Shown here: piece after piece, positions 10,401-28,389 of the stretch
Numbering within the stretch: position 1 is the stretch's first letter
Layout: each line of letters opens with the position of its first letter
NCBI RefSeq assembly: GCF_040054535.1
Contig: NC_090796.1
Span: 12,365,501-12,429,500 of the forward strand
From: Antennarius striatus
Taxonomy: Eukaryota > Chordata > Actinopteri > Lophiiformes > Antennariidae
Length of the DNA stretch: 64,000 nt
Direction of reading: 5' to 3'
The notes under the pieces: model-generated
What the model was told of the DNA's origin: nothing
The model's input: only the letters and a program-made list of their open reading frames with translations
The model's database searches: none
Program-made: the position numbers and the translations under genes

Positions 10401-13400
10401 TGCAGCAGGTGGACTTCCCAGGGCATGAGGTAGATTTGTCACACTTGCTGTTACTGATCGGTGAAGGGATGGCAGGCGTTTTGTTAAACCAGGGCATCAT
10501 GGCGTTGCCGGAGGGATCATCACAAGTGGAGGTCTTCAGATTACAAACGGTCCCATGTGGACAACAGTGCAAGTGGTCCGCACAACACATGGCCTGCAGG
10601 GAAGCAAAACAGACAAGCTACAATATATGTACATTTTTCCACAACTGAAACAACCCTGAACCAAAATCCCAAGGAAAACTACTAAACTACTAAAATATGC
10701 AGACAGAAGATGAATCAAGAGCTGTCCTGTTAATCCCACACAGCTGGACAGAATCTGTGTGATTCATACAGATCAGTGCATCGGTACCTCTGGTAGCGGA
10801 CAACAGGCCCATTCTCCTCCTGACAATTCACAGCAGGTGTTTCCATCAGCACAGACCACCGACTCATTGCAGCGAACAGAACCCACTGAGAGATAAACAG
10901 GAAAAAATAGTATTGGTGCATATGCAGCTCGGCTTTATCTGAATGTTCTTGACAAATCCAGGACCTTCATTTCCTACATTGTCACTTGAAAGTCAAGAGT
11001 TGGGTAGGTATGAAAGGAGCTAATGAATGCTAAACTCCTATTATTATTGGACATTTAAGAAGTAAATTGATTATTTATAATTTATTACTTGATAAATTAA
11101 GTACAGTAATAGATTTAGTGATAATGAATTTAACTCTGTTTCCTGTCCAGGAAACAGATCACATATGATTTCATGCAGCCTTAGACACACAAAAGTTTTC
11201 TGATGCCTGACCTCTCTGTGCTGCCACCATTGCCGTGGCAGCAGCAGGTATCTTCACGGCCTTGCTGGCCTCTTCCCGGGTGGACACACATGCACTGAGA
11301 GTCAAGTCACACTTTGTGCCTGAAGGACAGCAGTGGATTAAGTCTGTACAACAGACAGCCTAGAAGAAAAGAGTTAATTATTTAATTGTCATTACAAAAA
11401 TTGTTTGTTACTCCAGTAGAGACAAGAAAACACGATCCTCTGTCCCATCGCACTGTTTCTCTGCTGGTACAGCTTCCCCATAATGTTCAATTTATTGGGA
11501 TTGCTTAAGTTAACCAGGTATTTGTTAATAAAAAACTGTTATGGTTTTAGGTTTGTGAGTTAAAAATTTGACAAATCACTTTTTCTATTTTGTACCACCA
11601 TGTTCACGTGTTTTTGATTTGATTTTTTTTGTTTTTACTTTAGGTTACTTACATCAGGCATTGGACAGCAGCCGTACATGCTTGTAGATATCAGGCAGCA
11701 TGTGGTCTCATCGGGACAAGACATTGCTTTGTCTGGACACAGAACTGACAGAACAAAAAAATAAATAAATCACATCACATGACCACATGTCCCTTGTTTA
11801 TTTCATTACAACACTGTTTTATACCAGCAAACTGCTTACCATCCTTGGGTGCAGCAGGAATCTTCTTAAGCAATGGCAGAGACGTCTCCCCAGATTTGCA
11901 GATTCCATGCTCGAGGTCACACATTGTGTTGGCAGGGCAGCAGTGGATGAGATCGCTGCAGCACATGGCCTGCACATGATTGACACATCAAACACAGCAG
12001 ATTAAGAAAATAAGATTTGATATTTTGGATCCATTTTTCCAGGCACACGCCTTCATGTTTCTGTCCAGTCCGAGTATTTCTACATTAGAAGCAAGAGTTT
12101 ATCATCTTATGCAACTCCCCCAAATTTCACTGCAACAAATTTGCAAATTTTATAGAATAAAATTTGCAAACATTAAATAAAATGGAAATTGGAATTTCTT
12201 CAAGACAACTTCCAAGATATAAGTTCTGATTATCAAATCTCTAAAAAATTTAAAAATATATAAATTCTCACATTTAAGAATTTATTATCACTGATCAGGT
12301 GTGTCTGGCAAACAAAATTGCAGTCATGTATACCTCTGGGTAAGGGCAGCAGCCATAATCTCCACTTTTCAGCAGGCAGCAGGTAAAAGTATCTGGGCAG
12401 CTGCTTTTTCCACCAGGACAAGACACTGATGTGCTTGTAGAAGCTGCACGAACATGAAGAGATAACCATGGTCTGTCATTATTGACACAATATTATCGGC
12501 ACATAAAGTAAACAGACATTAAAAAACAGTTTTGACAAATAACATCTTTTCTTTACAAATAATTTTTCAAAAAAAAAAGTGACATGAGAACATACATGAG
12601 ACATTCCCCCTCCTTCTGGAGGGCAGCTTCTGCAGCATAGGGCTGGACTGAAGTGAGGCAGACAAACACTCTGAGTGAGCAGTATCACACAGTGTTCCCT
12701 CGGGACAACAGTGGAGCTTATCCTCACAACACACCGCCTGTAGGGGAGAAGATTAATCAGATGGTCAGAAAGAGTCTTCAGTCAATAAATACATTTTATG
12801 ATAATAGGTCAAAAAAATATTTTTAAAAATTATATGAAACTTGTGAGGCAGTAAAGTCAACCTTGAACTTCAATCTATCACAAGATGTGTCTATTAGATC
12901 ATGTGATATGGTTTTGTGGTGAGTGGCTTGGGGGTGGTTGTTTTACCTTAGCTAACGGACAACAGCCCCAGGAGCCATCGGGAAGCTGGCAGCAAGTCGT
13001 CTCATCCGGACACTCGGACTCTTGGTCCGGACAAATGATTGCCTTCACTCTCTCCCTGGGCTGGAACCATCACATATGACAGTCCATGCATACCAATGAC
13101 AGCAGCAGACAACATAACCTCAGTGGCAGACTTGATTTGATTGGTCATGAATGTGGAAAAAGTCATTAATTCAGAATTTAAAAAAGATTTTATAATGTTT
13201 GTCATAGGTGTTTATCCACTGGAAAGTTTAACGGAACAAGACGAAGTCAGGCTTGCTAGTTGATTAGGGATTGCAACATTAAATCCAGGCCAAAGTCCAA
13301 GAACTGAAATGGATTGTTAAATTGATTCTATGTTCATCTCATCTCATCTTTTGAGCAAAGGGTCAAATGTTTGTGAGTCACAGATCTTTAAAAAAAAAAA

Positions 13401-14712
13401 AAAGTTCAACTGTTCATTTTCTTAACAGTACTGTAATAACATTGAGCAAGACACCACATTTCTATCTAATGAAAAAAAAATAGCTGTCTTTCCTCCCACC
13501 ATATACCTCCAGACAAGAAACAATTTCACTGTTGCATAAAACCAGAATCTTTTCACATTTTCCAGACTGAACTATGGGCTTCTTTCCAAATCGGAGTTTA
13601 AATGGTAGAACAATAAATACAGTACTTGTGACAACAAATACTATTTTAGGGTTTTGGCCTCTGGGTTGTGCAAAACACTCCATTTGAAAAGAACGCATGG
13701 TATTTTAGAACACTATGATATAAATTTTGCACTACTTTCATAATGCAGAAAACAATTCAAAAATCAATTGGCAATGATAAAAGTAATATTGATGATTTTC
13801 ATAAGTTTATGAGGGAGGATAAAAAAGAAAGTAGTGTATGTTATTTGTGTATTACCCTGACAGAGGTTCTGAAGTAAAGACATTAAAAAGCAAAGGTCTA
13901 TAAAAACTTTCTATAGGTTTGTTCTCTGATGAACTAGCGAAAAATGCAATGAAATTTCATAACTCTAATAACTGGATTTGATAACTACAACCTTCAGTTA
14001 TTTATTTAATGTCTACTGGATGATGTAGAACTACTGAAAGGTGATGAGAAAAAGAGAAATAACATCAAAAGAGGTTATAAAAGATGAATACTAATATCTA
14101 ACAATGACAAACGTCCTTGACATGACAATTTACCAGAGGGATAAGCTGGGATTGCTTGGTAGGAACTCGTCTCAGCCAGGGAAGAGAAACAGTCTTATTG
14201 ACACACTTGGAATGGACAAGATCACAAACCGTCCCTTCGTAGCAGCAGTGTAGGTGGTCCGAACAACACTCAGCCTACAGTCAAATTTTGAGGGGGAAAA
14301 AAGTCCAATGAATTACAGCTGCTCAAACTCCATGAAATTTCAACACAAAGAGGAGAGAAATAAATTCCTGCCATCTGATATCAACTTTCTTCCCTCAGTA
14401 GACCGGTCCCGATTTCAGACAGCTAAGCAGGTAAGTCTTATGATTATAATAGCAACCTATTTTTCATATTTTCATTATATATATACACTTCAATTGATGT
14501 TATTTTATTTTTACAGGCCTCTTGTATTCTGTAATTTTTGGCTGTCAATCAGATCACGTTTCAATTGACCAGGAACTCACATGTTGTAAAGGACAGCATC
14601 CATATCCTCCAACAGTGTTCCTGCAGCAGGTACTTCGGTCCTCACACATGCCTCCATCAGGACAGACCAGCGCTGTGCTCAGGCCCAGCAGAGCCAGAAA
14701 CAGGATTCCCAT
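7428..14712 (-). CDS. grn: Progranulin, nine granulin domains
   Basis: Secreted and lysosomal glycoprotein precursor whose granulin modules support lysosome function, neuronal survival and growth. Fourteen coding exons: 14712-14581, 14274-14134, 13060-12947, 12737-12596, 12443-12334, 11969-11840, 11744-11653, 11359-11212, 10885-10788, 10593-10360, 10269-10033, 8755-8510, 8354-8097, 7559-7428. All join in phase to 737 codons plus TAA. Signal peptide residues 1-15 ([15 protein letters not shown]). Nine complete 12-cysteine modules follow, each a first half ending W/YxCCP and a second half beginning A(V/M/E)CC..xxHCC; the first starts at Cys17 and the last ends near residue 718. Linkers carry the usual LPW..K.PA pattern. 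Human progranulin has seven and a half modules, so this is an expanded teleost type (compare zebrafish grna). The tail ends in KERL, not the human QLL that binds sortilin. Transcription probably starts near 15.87 kb. Confidence 0.95.
9343..9690 (+). repeat. Dispersed teleost repeat of the GGCGGCACGGTGG family
   Basis: It begins gggcggcacggtggtgcagt, then follows the order typical of this very common fish repeat: gtttgcatgttttccccgtg, aggttaattggccgctc, a gtgagtgtgagtgtgagc tract and agctgggataggctct. It lies inside the grn intron between the exons at 10033 and 8755 and is antisense to grn. It is probably the 3' part of a non-LTR element or a SINE related to one; I cannot assign the family by eye. 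A decayed copy in the opposite orientation is at about 30.9-31.2 kb. Confidence 0.75.
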
Positions 14713-15775
14713 ATGTAGAGTCTGCAAGAAAAAAGAATACAATCTAATCTGACAATATGGAAAGATCTTGATTTGTTCTAAAAAAAATTCTGACCTTCTT
14801 AGTTTCTGACTTCATTTACAGATTGAGACAAAGATCAGTTATCAGAGGCGACAAACAGAAAGTGGGTTCAGCAAGCATTCCAAATGATAAAGTGGATTTC
14901 AACACTAAACCGGTTGAAATCCTTGCAGTTTGTGTAAGTTCATGTCCCTTTTATACATCCATAATGTTCACATTTGAGGCATTTAATGTCTGAAATAATA
15001 ACTATCAAATGCTGGCAGTAAAGTTACCTAATGTATGAGCTGATAAACAAAAATCAGGTTTTCTGTCATAACTGACAAGGAATCTATAATTTTACGCTGA
15101 CACATTGACACTCCAGTAGATTTATTGATTAAGAGCATTTTCTGAAGACATATAAGACGTTTAATGATCTTGTGGAAACAACTCAGCTGTGTGACAGCTT
15201 TATTTGAGGTCTAAACATCAAACATCTAAACAAAAAATAAAGAGCATTGAGACGGTGTCTTCAAATGTCTTTCGGGCTCAACACCAGCAGCAATCCCCCC
15301 CAAAAAATTTTATTTTTACCATAATTTTCAAAGGATCAAAGCCACAATTTGAGCTCCTTAGGATGACTGAAATTAATCAGGCATCTTTAAAACACCGGTC
15401 AAACACCATTACTGTACCATGATTGCGAAAGTGGAATGAGGAAGGAGTCAACAAAAGGCACAGTGCGGCATACTCCTCTTGTGTTCTAAAAAAAATAATA
15501 AAAAATGTCATTAGTCATAGTACTGAGAATGAACCCTAAGCAATACTGCAACGTAAATTAAGTACATCGACACAAAAAAAACACACGACGCGACACAGAT
15601 CAAATGTCTGAACAAAATAAACAATGAAGCGTCAGAAGTGATTTTGTAAAAGTGTTCACTGAAGACAAAAACAAGTTAGCTTAGAAAGCTACGTGGCTAA
15701 CCATCAAGCTAGCCTGTTTGAATGACTTTTGTCTGATATGTTCCATTAAATGACAATAAACCGTATGTTACTTAC

Positions 15776-15875
15776 CAGGTAAATCTAGTGCAATTAGTCC
15801 AAGTTGTCACACGAATGTTCTAATTTCCCTATCATTCAGGGCTTTAAACAGAAGAAGACCTTGCACGTACTTCAA
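15776..15875 (-). other. grn: grn non-coding first exon (inferred)
   Basis: A strong donor, CCTGG|GTAAGT on the minus strand (15775-15770), follows a stretch with no ATG-led ORF joining the coding frame. The next acceptor, ttcttgcag at 14722-14730, opens the exon that carries the start codon nine bases in. The upstream limit is set only by the E-box cluster at 15884-15910. Confidence 0.5.
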
Positions 15876-15883
15876 TCTTCAAT

Positions 15884-15910
15884 GGTCACATGACACATGA
15901 CCACGTGACT
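15884..15910. promoter_or_regulatory. E-box pair resembling CLEAR/TFEB sites in the grn promoter
   Basis: Two E-boxes lie 15 bases apart: ggtcacatgac (15884-15894) and gaccacgtgact (15899-15910). On the minus strand the second reads agtcacgtggtc, close to the CLEAR consensus GTCACGTGAC bound by TFEB/TFE3. The pair is just upstream of the inferred grn first exon. GRN is a known lysosomal-network gene, so a TFEB input is plausible; that is inference from the motif and its position. Confidence 0.55.
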
Positions 15911-15946
15911 GCGACTTGCGCTTCCAGGAATATCACGCTGCAGTTA

Positions 15947-15969
15947 TCGCGAGAGTATATTACGGAAGT
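15947..15969 (+). promoter_or_regulatory. TCGCGAGA plus ETS-like promoter motifs
   Basis: TCGCGAGA (15947-15954) is most of the palindromic TCTCGCGAGA core-promoter element found at TATA-less and often bidirectional vertebrate promoters. A CGGAAGT ETS-type site follows at 15963-15969. Both lie next to the grn E-boxes and could serve grn or a divergent plus-strand transcript. Confidence 0.4.
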
Positions 15970-16267
15970 GGATTCTGGTCACCTGAAACTTTTTTTTTTT
16001 TTTCATTTCCAAGGAGGTCAGAATTCTCACTTTGGGGCCGAGACAGAAAAACAAAACAAAAAAAACCAACAACCTTTTTTGATGTGACATTAATTTCAAC
16101 ATTTCTGGGGGTATATATTGCTGGCATCTTCGGTAAGTAATTCCCAGATCATCATTCAAGCAGCCATGAATACACAACTTCACCTGTCGGAGGAGCAGTG
16201 CCACTTGGCCATCAGCAGACTGATAACACATCACTGCACGTTCTTGCCTCAGAGACATCATAGAACC

Positions 16268-16328
<61 letters not shown>
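16268..16328. repeat. (CAT)n microsatellite
   Basis: About 20 uninterrupted CAT units. Reading through it produces spurious ORFs with His, Met or Asp runs on both strands. Confidence 0.95.
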
Positions 16329-16329
<1 letters not shown>

Positions 16330-16437
16330 CCCAGTTCAGCCAGCATGCCCCCAACTGTCTGGTCATGGATGATCATGACCAGACAAGTCACCACCCCCCA
16401 AATAAAGTCAGAGACACTTACTGACCATGGAAACAAA

Positions 16438-18765
16438 TTTATTTCTACTTTCTCGTGTACAGAAAGAATTTACAGTTTACAAACAACTGACCATGAAGGA
16501 AATGATTTACTGCACAGGATGAAGGCTTACAGCTCAATTCGTGTGACCCTTATGTGTACTGTACTATCAAAAGTCCAACAAAGCATTTTACCAGCATTAG
16601 TGCATTCCCTTAAGCATTCGGTTCTCTGTGTAAATCAGCTGTGGCTGAATACTTTCAATTCAAAGACAAGGTCACAAAATCTAGCGAAAAAAAACAATTT
16701 CCGCATGTAGAAAAAAACGAAACAAAACAAGCAGGAAAGCCACAATTGCACATCTCATAATAATTCCTTACCTGGTCCAAAGATAATGTACATTTACAGC
16801 AGAGGACACGACAGGTCAGAAGGAATTGTTTCATGATTCTTCACAATTCTTCAGACTTTGAATTACATCACATTTGCGGTTTGTACTCTAGGCTACAGAC
16901 ATAGGCTTATACAAAGCAAGCAAATGGTGAAAAGGACCAACAAATCAGCATGACGTTTGTACAGGCTTCAGTACTTTCACTTCATTCCCAACCTATAATA
17001 AATCAAATCACTTTTCCTCTTTCAAGTTTTCTAAACTGGTGAACTTTTACAAATCTGCAAAGAGTAATGTTTTAAGTTTGCAGTTGTTGATGCATCCAGG
17101 CAGTGACGATGCTAGTAACAGCGTGAGCATGGTGGTCAGTATGTTATTGTAAACATTTACGACCGGAAGTGAATTTTGTTGGATCTGGATTAAGAGAGAG
17201 TCATTGTCATATCATACAAACACACTTGTTTGGCAACATACAGTAAGTCAATGTGTCAGTGCATCACATTTTGTGCCAAACAGCAAAAACTATCCAAAAA
17301 AAAAAAAAGGTTCAGTTAGAAACACCCTAGTCTACATGTAACATGCACATCGTATACACATAAAATCTCATTAAGATCATCATACCATTTACAAGTTTGG
17401 TGAAAAAGAGGATAGATACAAGAAATGGAAATATTCAAGGACATAAAAGCCACACAAAAAGCTGTTAGTCCTCACAGGCATGCTCCCAAGTGAAGTGTGT
17501 TTTTACTATGAGTGCGGTGCTTATAAGTGCCTGCCTGCTATAACAGCTTAGTTTGGGTGACTTCATTTAAAAAGGGAAATGCATGCCTATCACTCAGTTT
17601 TGTGTGAAAGGAGTGAAAGAAGGCACTTACAGGAGGGAAATGATTCAGGTCCTGTCTACGAACAACCCCTGTCGATCTTGGTAGAATATTAAAGAGTCAA
17701 GTCTTCAAGTAAAGTGATGTTTCTTTCTCTCTTTTTTGCCTTACCCACCTTTCTTGGCAATGAAGGGTTGTCTATGCAGGAGTTGAAACAATTGTTATGA
17801 GATTTTGGGTCCTTCATACATTCGTACTGTATGCATGCAAATTTTCAAATCTCTGGGAATCTATTTACACAACCTAATCTTTACTCAATGAAAAAGTCTC
17901 TCAACAAGAAAAAGGCAGAATACCAAATGTTGGCGGTTGTTCAAATCAATGTGACACATCAATAGTGGAAAGCATGACAGAAAGACTTAATGATGATGCT
18001 CGACAGTTCAAATTATTACTATCTGAATGAGTATTGTGAATATAAGAACACATTACAGGAGCAAGAGGAAATCAAATACATCCCTGAAGAGCAAAATGTG
18101 TGGCACGTTGGACTAGATTGCATTATCCATTAACAGGGGCTCAAGAAAACGTACATATTCAAGCTTTGGGAAGCTCTTTCCTTAAAATGTGTCCTATCAA
18201 ACACATTAAAGTAACAGGTTGGGACAGAAATGTTACCTAGGAAATATTGGAGCACATTCTCTACCATAATTACCAACCTTTGCGTTACCTATATCCAGGG
18301 ATGAAATCTAACTCACCAAAAGCCCATCAATCCTGGAGAAATATCATACGCTTCCACATAAAAGGTGGGTATCAATCACAAATTATTAGTAAGTGCTTTA
18401 CTGTTATATTTTGCTCTATAAAATGGCTATTTCCACAGTCAGTCTATGCAATGGCTCAGACGATAGTAAACTGATGTGATAGATGACAGAATTCACAAGC
18501 AACTGGATGTTTCAGGATGCGACAGTTCATCTCAGTGGAAACCAGTAAGAATAACTAGATGACAGTGAGACGACGAAAGTAATCAGAAAGTGCAATAGCA
18601 CCTCATCAAGAACACAAACGCTTGACAACACCCGAGAATGGACCAGTGAAGCGTGGTTGTGCTTTTTGTGATGTCTCTCGGCAAGAGCATCGCTCTCCTC
18701 ATGTGACAATGATTCCCCATCGAAAAGATTGTAAAAAGGTCCAGTGTTCAGGAAGTTCAAAAAGT
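16438..18765 (-). other. fam171a2: fam171a2 3' UTR (inferred)
   Basis: About 2.3 kb follows the fam171a2 stop with no convincing coding exon on either strand. A minus-strand AATAAA at 16443-16438 is a suitable end. A long 3' UTR would bring the transcript end to within about 0.6 kb of the grn promoter. Earlier cleavage sites cannot be excluded. Confidence 0.4.
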
Positions 18766-25032
<6,267 letters not shown>

Positions 25033-25612
25033 CCTTGCAGCTACATCTCTAGCTCGGCGGACATGTATCCATATTTTCTGTCTGGGTGCGTCTCACGCCT
25101 CACGCATAGCTGGGATACCGGGCTGTGAACCGAGATGCTGCCGTCTGTGCGGGCTTCGCCTTGTTTTTATTGTCTGAGACGGAGAGAAAAGAGTCCAACG
25201 TTTCCCTCTGCTGATGTCGAGAGGAACAGCGACTGGCTCGCTTCTTCCCCTGCATAACAGTCTGCAGGGGGGGGGGGGATGTGTGTATTATCATCAATGC
25301 AAGTGTAAAAACATCCTCCAGGTCATAATCATAATCCAGACCAGAGGGATTAAAGTATGTTTTTAGAATGGGACTTTTGTTTTGAATTACAGTACAGTAA
25401 CTAAAATAATTCAGAGTCAAAGTAATTCTAAATTAGTAAATTAGTAATTCTAAAAAATAAAAAAACAACGGGAAAATTTTTTTATTTTTGTCGATAATTT
25501 ATTAACTTCTGCTGATTCCATATGATAGGAATCTTCTTTTCCTATAGATTAATATATAAATGATCACTTAATTTGGCACAAGCTATATGCAACTCAAGCA
25601 AACGCCTCGCGG

Positions 25613-25620
25613 TGACGTCA
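25613..25620. promoter_or_regulatory. Palindromic CRE upstream of fam171a2
   Basis: A perfect TGACGTCA lies 581 bases upstream of the fam171a2 start codon, next to CpG dinucleotides (gcctcgcgg). A CACGTG E-box follows at 25682-25687. Full-palindrome CREs near promoters are typical CREB/ATF sites; occupancy is not shown by sequence. Confidence 0.4.
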
Positions 25621-28345
25621 CAATCGACGCTCTTCTAGCATTGTATGTGATAGTGTTACAGGAAGTCTGAACTCACTGGACCACGTGACTAATGTAACCA
25701 GAGATGTAGAATTCATCATCACACTGTCAGCAAAGAGTCTAAAGACACAACATAGATACGCTTAACCTTAAAGTTATGTCTGAAGTCAGGAGGATGTTTA
25801 TAGATTGAACGCTCAAATCTCACCTGGAACACCTACCTTCAGGTTAATCTGAATAAAACTCATTTTATCAGCATTTTTATCTTTCTGGTGTCTTTTTAAT
25901 GATCTTATATACAAAATGGATTTGGAAAATTCGCCAGGTCACTGCCGGGATTAAATAGATACAAGGATGCATTTATGGATTTTTTCTGATTTAATCCGAT
26001 ATTAAGCGAGATGTCTAGGAATGATATTCCTCAGCGCTCAGGAAGCGACCTTGACTCTGCAGGGGAGGAAACTCCCTCCTCAGACAATCAGCCATTGTTT
26101 TCCTTCAGGCCTCATTCACATGGTTTGTGTTGCTTTGCTGTACAAATGCACTCATCTGATGTTCCAGGAAAATCCTCATGTTGGACAACAAACAGCGTGA
26201 CGCTTATTTCAGAATGCCAGAAGATTGCAAACATCTGGAGCAAACGAAAAGACTAAATGTTGTGCGAGGAAAATGTTTCCTTCACATTGGTACTCGAGGC
26301 AATATCACAATGTCTACCATTCATGGTGGCTGTGGGTAAGGTCTGCTTCAGAACAAAGCAAAGATTATAGAAAGAGACAATGTCTGTGGAGGCAAAACAT
26401 ATCACTTATACCACAAAAGCCACCTCGCCCCTATTCCCCCCAAAAAGTCTTTTTGTCAGCAAAGATATTTTAGAAACTGGTTTTGGGGTCAAACATCATT
26501 ACGTCATATCATAACAGATTCACTGGCGCTGAGACAAGTTCAAATAACACAAACGTCTTCTTTCAGTTTGCATCCGATTTGTGGAAAATGAAGTCTTTGT
26601 GAGACTTTATTCAGGACATGGGTCACATGTTGGTCATAAGACAGGGGCAGATCTAGGATTTTGGAAATCAAGGCCAAGAATATGTCCAGCTTTTATGCAT
26701 CCTTCCATGTTCAGTAAGATCTATGTAAATATAATTCCTTGTCTGCCACTGGTTCTACAAACTGCGCCTCATCAAACATCTGAGGATTAAATGATTAATT
26801 TTCAAATGATTGAAATTTTAATGAGAAACCATAAAGACAAGGTCACACAGAATGATCCATTGAAGGTTCATTGAGGGAAAAGTTTGATAAAAAAGCAATT
26901 TTTTGGAACACCCTTTCAAAGTCAACTCATAATCTAATGACACACAAAGACAGAGTGATTTCTGACAATAAACCCAAGTGCACTTCCATATACCAGATGG
27001 TGGGGGGCAGAATAGAGCTGCGTCTCATTTTCTTCTAACACAGTGAGCATGTGTGTGAGGGGTGTGGGGCTATTACAGAGGACTTCCAGCTCTGCAGCGC
27101 TAACACACCACCAGAGGGCATGGGAATGGCAGAAACACCACTGACATGCCCCACACTGCATTGAGAGATTAAACATGTCATCTAAATCAAAGCACACCTG
27201 TCTACTATCAATACTTTTAATCTTGACGTGAGCCCAGATCACAGTTTGACTTCAGTTCACTGAAGGCTATGCAGGGAATCACAACCAACATCGAGCGTTG
27301 AGTTTCGGGGGCCCATGCTGAGTATGAGCGATACACGTGTCACAATTTGCTCTGCTGTTGTGTTAGCAGTGAAGGTTGATGTGTGTGATAAATGATAGCT
27401 GCAGTTCTGTGACCCTAGAAGGTCATCTGTTATCAAATGAAACACAGATCCAACTAAAAAGAGATTTAATTTACCAGTTTTGTCGTCATATTATTCAGGA
27501 TCCAACGAGAGATAAATGCACCAACTCTCAAACAGTGGAAGCTCTGCATCATGTTTCCTGTTCTGGAGGAAGTCTTCCTGTGATTACTGGTGAGTATTTC
27601 CTACCCCACTGTAAAAAATATTTCATATGGAATTCCACGGTCTCAAAGACAGATAGAGGGCTGATAGAGAACTACTACCTCCACCACAGGATGAAAGGTA
27701 AATGTATTGATTGTTGGAAATAGTTTCTAATCATAATAATTATTTCTGAGTAATTCATATGTTACTCAAATTGATTATTTATTTGTTTCTTAGAACGTCA
27801 GAAGTTGGGACACCTTCAGATGTATACAGTTGCCTGTAATGAAGTTAAATTTAATAATTGAATCTCTTTAGATAAGATCTTTTTTCATATATAAAGTGAC
27901 TTACGACTAAAGTTTCAGACAAATTTAGTCGTAATAAAAGTAAAATCTTTCTCCCTGGTTGATAGAATGTGAATACTCATTGTACAAGTTAATCCAGTTT
28001 GTCCAGGCGGACAGTGTGTTATTACCAGATGCCACTGAGGTCAAGCGGTAGCATCCCTACCTGGGATTCATTTACATAGCAGCAACAGAATGGAAAACAA
28101 AACTATCCTGGCTAAAAGTCAAACTTTGTTCAGTTTGAAATATGACTAGGTCATCACGTTTTGCCATGCTATTCTTTATGCACCTGTGTGTATTGTTATA
28201 TTTTTTTTTAATGAACAACATGGCTATAATATGCCCAGCTTCCATTCGAGATGGTAATGAACTGCTTTGGGGGGAAAAATTATCAGCAATATATTCCAAC
28301 TGTAATTATACGAAGGTGCAAACATGTAAAAATGTAGTGGGACAA

Positions 28346-28348
28346 ACA

Positions 28349-28388
<40 letters not shown>
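28346..28388. repeat. (CA)n microsatellite
   Basis: About 20 CA units with one interruption (cacatacaca). Confidence 0.95.

Positions 28389-28389
<1 letters not shown>

Noticed and set aside
16118..16436. ORFs with long His, Met or Asp runs on both strands
   Set aside because: They are translations of the CAT microsatellite in different frames; the runs are not evidence of a gene.
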